A stretch of DNA of 64,000 bases from Opisthocomus hoazin (lineage: Eukaryota; Chordata; Aves; Opisthocomiformes; Opisthocomidae): assembly GCF_030867145.1 (NCBI RefSeq), contig NC_134414.1:130398465-130462464 (forward strand), given 5' to 3'. Below the pieces are notes generated by a model. That model made no database searches, was not told the DNA's origin, and saw only the letters and a list, made by a program, of their open reading frames with translations. The first letter of the stretch is position 1. Every line of letters starts with the position of its first letter. Shown piece after piece: positions 63,775 to 64,000 of the stretch. Both the position numbers and the translations under genes were made by a program.

Positions 63775-64000
63775 TCTACAGGCAGCTGCAAGCAGCTTCA
63801 CAATCACAGGCCCTGGTTTAATGGGGGACTTCAACCACCCTGACATCAACTGGGAAGACCATACAGCTAGGCAGGCGCAATTCAGGAGGTTCCTACAGAG
63901 CATCGACGATAACTTTCTGATGCAAGTGGTGGAGGAACCAACAAGGAAAGGTGCTCTGCTGGACCTTGTATTAACATACAAGGAGGGGCTGGTGGAGGAT
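63775..64000 (+). mobile_element. CR1-like LINE fragment, endonuclease region, runs off window
   Basis: Plus-sense frame with M-G-D-F-N-H-P-D-I-N-W (the GDFN motif of LINE apurinic-type endonucleases), then R-R-F-L-Q-S-I-D-D-N-F-L, V-E-E-P-T-R and G-A-L-L-D-L-V-L-T. The frame stays open from about 63813 to the last base, so the element continues beyond the window. The 5' border is uncertain; sequence before about 63775 is not clearly CR1. Confidence 0.88.

Overview
The window looks like vertebrate, most probably bird, nuclear DNA. It is AT-rich and intron-rich, with no operons or bacterial signals. Its most recognisable repeats are CR1-type LINE fragments, the dominant retroposon of birds and other sauropsids. 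The species cannot be fixed from what is visible.

One protein-coding gene can be supported with confidence: ZPLD1 (zona pellucida-like domain containing 1, also called cupulin), on the minus strand. Ten coding exons from 36087 (ATG) down to 15353 (TGA) join in phase with GT/AG borders into one open frame of 415 residues. In order it carries a signal peptide, a ZP-N/ZP-C module, an R-E-R-R furin-type cleavage site, a single transmembrane helix and a short tail. The start codon lies 8 bases inside a possible splice acceptor, so the promoter and 5' noncoding exon(s) lie upstream at higher coordinates and were not located. A possible polyadenylation signal lies about 1.6 kb past the stop.

Layout. 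Bases 1-13706 lie downstream of the gene: mostly unannotated DNA with one decayed CR1 copy (about 8030-9000, plus sense). Bases 13707-36095 are ZPLD1. Its introns hold a MIR-like fragment (about 18830-18980), A-rich tracts, a CA microsatellite and a CpG-containing patch near 25.1-25.45 kb that may be a processed retrocopy or an alternative last exon. Bases 36096-64000 lie upstream of the coding part. They hold a second CR1 copy (36790-38100, minus sense, RT region and 3' end), a tRNA-SINE-like fragment near 55.2 kb, and the start of a third CR1-like element whose endonuclease frame runs off the window end. A few roughly 75-110-codon open frames on the minus strand (38.8, 40.1 and 41.9-42.5 kb) look somewhat protein-like but are within the length expected by chance.

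I found no tRNA or rRNA gene, no CRISPR array and no clear novel system. The observations most worth checking are the 25.1-25.45 kb patch, the minus-strand open frames at 40-42.5 kb and the open CR1 endonuclease frame at the right edge.
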